A program made the translations under genes and the position numbers. A stretch of 46,499 nucleotides of DNA from the NCBI GenBank assembly GCA_022684035.1, contig JAJHSB010000021.1, positions 1 to 46,499 on the forward strand. Reading direction: 5' to 3'. Position 1 is the first letter of the stretch. The number at the start of each line of letters is the position of its first letter. This DNA is from Candidatus Acetothermia bacterium. Lineage in GTDB: Bacteria > Bipolaricaulota > Bipolaricaulia > UBA7950. This document shows positions 44,366 through 46,499 of this stretch, one piece after another. The notes beneath the pieces are model-generated. The model had not been told where the DNA came from, ran no database searches, and was given only the letters and a program-made list of their open reading frames with translations.

Positions 44366-45250
44366 TTAATTTTTCAGTCTCGGATCCAAAGCATCACGCA
44401 GGCCGTCTCCGAGAAAATTGAAGCCCAGCACAGTAACCATGATCGCCAATCCAGGGAAAGTGGCAAGCCACGGCGCACGGCGCATGAAGCCTCGACCAGC
44501 AGCTAAAATTGCGCCCCAACAAGGCATCGGCGGCTGCGCTCCTATTCCGAGAAAGCTGAAAGCAGCAGCAAGGATGAGTGCTCCAGCCATCCCTAAGGTT
44601 GCCATCACAGTAATTGGCGCGATAACGTTAGGTAAGATATGACGAAACATTATTCTCACATTACTTGCCCCTATTGCCCTAATTGCTTCGATGTAATTAT
44701 TCTCTTTAACTGATAACACCTGACCCCGAACCATCCGGGCATAGCTGGCCCAGCCAATTACCCCCAAGGCTATTACTACATTGAAAAGACCTGGACCTAA
44801 AGTAGCAGCAATTGCCAAGGCTAACACCAAAACAGGAAAAGCCAGCATCGTATCTACTACCCTCATGATTATGGAATCAATACGTCCTCCATAATATCCA
44901 GAGACCAGTCCCAGGGTTACCCCAATCGTCACTTGCATTCCTACTATCATAACCCCTATCATTAGAGCAATACGCGCCCCATATATAATTCTACTAAGAA
45001 GGCATCTACCAAGTGCATCTGTGCCTAAAGGATATCTTATGCTTGGCGCCGAAAAGCGATCTCTTAATTCTTGTCTATCATAATGATGAGGAGCAATAAG
45101 ATGGGCGAAGATAGCCACAAAAATAATCAGTATAATAAGTCCTGCGCCAAGTACTGCTAGTCTATTTTGTTTAAATCTACGCAAAGCTGCTTTAAATAGA
45201 GTACTTTCTTTAATCCTTAATGCCGGTGTTTCTTTCGTGCTTCTTTCCAT
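44366..45250 (-). CDS. Second peptide ABC transporter permease, DppC type
   Basis: This 294-residue permease resembles the DppC-type protein at 23.1-24.0 kb. It has an N-terminal helix after a basic cytoplasmic segment (ALRRFKQNRLAVLGAGLI), YPLGTDALGRCLLSRIIYGARIA, and the coupling loop AIRAIGASNVRIMFRHILPNV. It ends FNFLGDGLRDALDPRLKN. It follows the second DppB-type gene by 18 bases and precedes the M28 gene. No binding-protein or ATPase gene for this pair is in the window. Confidence 0.94.
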   Translation of the reverse strand: MERSTKETPALRIKESTLFKAALRRFKQNRLAVLGAGLIILIIFVAIFAHLIAPHHYDRQELRDRFSAPSIRYPLGTDALGRCLLSRIIYGARIALMIGVMIVGMQVTIGVTLGLVSGYYGGRIDSIIMRVVDTMLAFPVLVLALAIAATLGPGLFNVVIALGVIGWASYARMVRGQVLSVKENNYIEAIRAIGASNVRIMFRHILPNVIAPITVMATLGMAGALILAAAFSFLGIGAQPPMPCWGAILAAGRGFMRRAPWLATFPGLAIMVTVLGFNFLGDGLRDALDPRLKN

Positions 45251-45268
45251 ACTATCACCTAGTTTGAT

Positions 45269-46189
45269 CTATTCGTATCTTATTCGGGGGTCTAAATAAG
45301 CATATAATATATCAGCAAGTAAATTAGCCATTATAACCAGTATGGTTATAATTAATACTATTCCTTGAGTTACTGGAAAATCCCGATTAAATATTGATAG
45401 TACCATAAATCTACCCATACCTGGCCAGGCAAAGACAGTCTCAGTTATCACCGCTCCGCCGAATAAGACAGGCAGCTGTAATGCTACAATAGTAACTACT
45501 GGAATTAAAGCATTCTTTAAAGCATGTTTCAGTATTACGAGTTTTTCACGTAAGCCCTTAGATCTGGCAGTTGTGATATAATCCTGTTGAATAACCTCTA
45601 ACATGCTCGATCTAGTCAGCCGGGCAACCAAAGCGGCTTGAAATGTTCCGAGAGTAAAGGCCGGTAATATCAAATGGCTTATAGTGCCACGGCCTGAGAT
45701 TGGAGTCCAACCGAGATAGAAGCTGAATATAAGCATCAACATCAAACCTAACCAAAATACAGGCATGGAGACTCCAAAGAGTGCTCCTACCATGAAGGTA
45801 TGATCAAGAAGCGTATTCCGTTTGATTGCAGAGATAATCCCTGCTGGTATAGCTATCAATAGCGATACCAGCATACCTGCAACGGTTAGTTCCAGAGTAG
45901 CGGGAAGTCTTGTCCATATTGCATCTAATACTGGCTGATGCCCCCGAATCGACTGGCCAAAATCACCTCTTATAATCCCACTTAGCCACCTGAAATATTG
46001 TACATGCACAGGATCATCAAGACCTAATCTTGCTCTTAGGGCATCAGCGGCGGCGGCTGGGGCCTCCGGGCCAAGCATGATAGCCACCGGGCAGCCCGGG
46101 GCAAAATGCATTATAGAAAAGACTATTAATGTTACTCCTATCACCACTGGAATCAGTGAGATGAACCTTCTTGCTATGTATTTTAGCAT
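45269..46189 (-). CDS. Second peptide ABC transporter permease, DppB type
   Basis: This 306-residue permease starts MLKYIARRFISLIPVVIGVTL, the standard DppB opening. The ATG at 46187-46189 has AGGTGGGA 5 bases upstream. A longer frame back to 46342 adds 51 residues without homology and is rejected. It has GLDDPVHVQYFRWLSGIIRGDFG and the coupling loop ARSKGLREKLVILKHALKNALIP, and ends NLLADILYAYLDPRIRYE. It opens the visible part of the minus-strand hydrolase operon; the promoter is probably outside the window. Confidence 0.94.
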   Translation of the reverse strand: MLKYIARRFISLIPVVIGVTLIVFSIMHFAPGCPVAIMLGPEAPAAAADALRARLGLDDPVHVQYFRWLSGIIRGDFGQSIRGHQPVLDAIWTRLPATLELTVAGMLVSLLIAIPAGIISAIKRNTLLDHTFMVGALFGVSMPVFWLGLMLMLIFSFYLGWTPISGRGTISHLILPAFTLGTFQAALVARLTRSSMLEVIQQDYITTARSKGLREKLVILKHALKNALIPVVTIVALQLPVLFGGAVITETVFAWPGMGRFMVLSIFNRDFPVTQGIVLIITILVIMANLLADILYAYLDPRIRYE

Positions 46190-46319
46190 ATTCCCACCTG
46201 GCTTTGTGACTTTACCCCGTGCTTTAGACGCCGCACCAGTAGTTCGTTTGTGTTCGTCTCCCTGATTCTCATCTGGCAGAATTTCTCTGCCTTTTCTGAA
46301 GCATACACCACGCCGGCTC

Positions 46320-46493
46320 TTAACTAAGGCAGCTTGCGGCACTTTGCAGCCTCAGCCTGCATGGTAGCGTTGAAATGACCTTCCTTGAGGTTAGATGATC
46401 AATCTCCACTAGCGTTACTTCAGGAAGTTCCTGTCCTAATCGTAAAAGTTCCTCTGATACAAAAGTATATTGAGAAACAAGGCTGTAATTCAC
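46320..46493 (-). CDS. Short ORF or gene tail upstream of the second dppB, unknown family
   Basis: A 57-codon frame runs from GTG (46491-46493) to TAA (46320-46322). Its first 40 residues look protein-like (SQYTFVSEELLRLGQELPE, then VTLVEIDHLTSRKVI). A TAG precedes the GTG at the window edge, so it is either a small gene or the broken end of a larger one beyond the window. I do not recognise it. Confidence 0.3.
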   Translation of the reverse strand: MNYSLVSQYTFVSEELLRLGQELPEVTLVEIDHLTSRKVISTLPCRLRLQSAASCLS

Positions 46494-46499
46494 CTACTG

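Noticed and set aside
46190-46342. N-terminal extension of the second DppB permease by 51 residues
   Set aside because: The added part is polar, lacks homology, overlaps another frame, and the internal ATG has a proper Shine-Dalgarno and family start.

Overview
This window looks like a chromosomal segment of an uncultivated, probably anaerobic, diderm bacterium. It makes peptidoglycan (murJ) and acyl-phosphate-type phospholipid (plsY). Its peptide-binding protein has a signal peptide without a lipobox cysteine, which fits a periplasm. Several parts have an archaeal flavour: two PurP (FAICAR synthetase) genes where bacteria usually have purH, an archaeal-type phosphoglycerate mutase (apgM), and an HTH-phosphoribosyltransferase regulator. 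This mix is typical of genomes from candidate phyla. I cannot name the phylum from sequence alone.

Layout. (1) 0.26-14.4 kb, minus strand: a nearly complete de novo purine operon. In transcription order it is HTH-PRTase regulator, purD, purF, purS, purL, purQ, purM, then a 447-bp gap, then a purN-purC fusion, purB, a divergent purP paralogue and canonical purP. Most junctions are ATGA overlaps. A good sigma-70 promoter with two operator-like palindromes lies between the regulator and purD. No purE, purH or purO is present. (2) 14.4-20.2 kb: murJ, apgM and plsY on the plus strand, separated by repeat-rich spacers, an integrase remnant and a stray fragment of the dipeptide epimerase gene. (3) 20.2-27.2 kb, plus strand: a peptide ABC-transport operon (binding protein, two permeases), an N-acyl-D-amino-acid deacylase, and badly decayed ATPase genes (oppD, oppF), the first carrying a MITE-like insertion. 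(4) 27.7-46.5 kb, minus strand: a long hydrolase operon. In transcription order it is a second permease pair, M28 peptidase, M19 dipeptidase, CocE/NonD hydrolase, S9 peptidase, beta-lactamase-fold hydrolase, M55 D-aminopeptidase, two D-aminoacylase-family enzymes, alanine racemase, C26 gamma-glutamyl hydrolase and dipeptide epimerase.

How it fits together. Regions 3 and 4 form one D-amino-acid-peptide scavenging island. Peptides are imported, N-acyl groups and D-residues are released (D-aminoacylases, M55), prolyl and other peptides are cut (S9, CocE, M28, M19), gamma-glutamyl bonds may be opened (C26), and D-residues are returned to the L-pool by racemase and epimerase. It resembles an enlarged version of the Bacillus subtilis dpp-ykf operon. 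The island also shows decay: dead ATPases, single-base frameshifts in the epimerase and S9 genes, and two genes whose conserved N-termini begin at ATC or ATA codons behind good Shine-Dalgarno sequences. Some of these could be sequencing or assembly errors.

Bases 1-260 hold no gene that I can recognise. No tRNA, rRNA, CRISPR array or riboswitch was seen.
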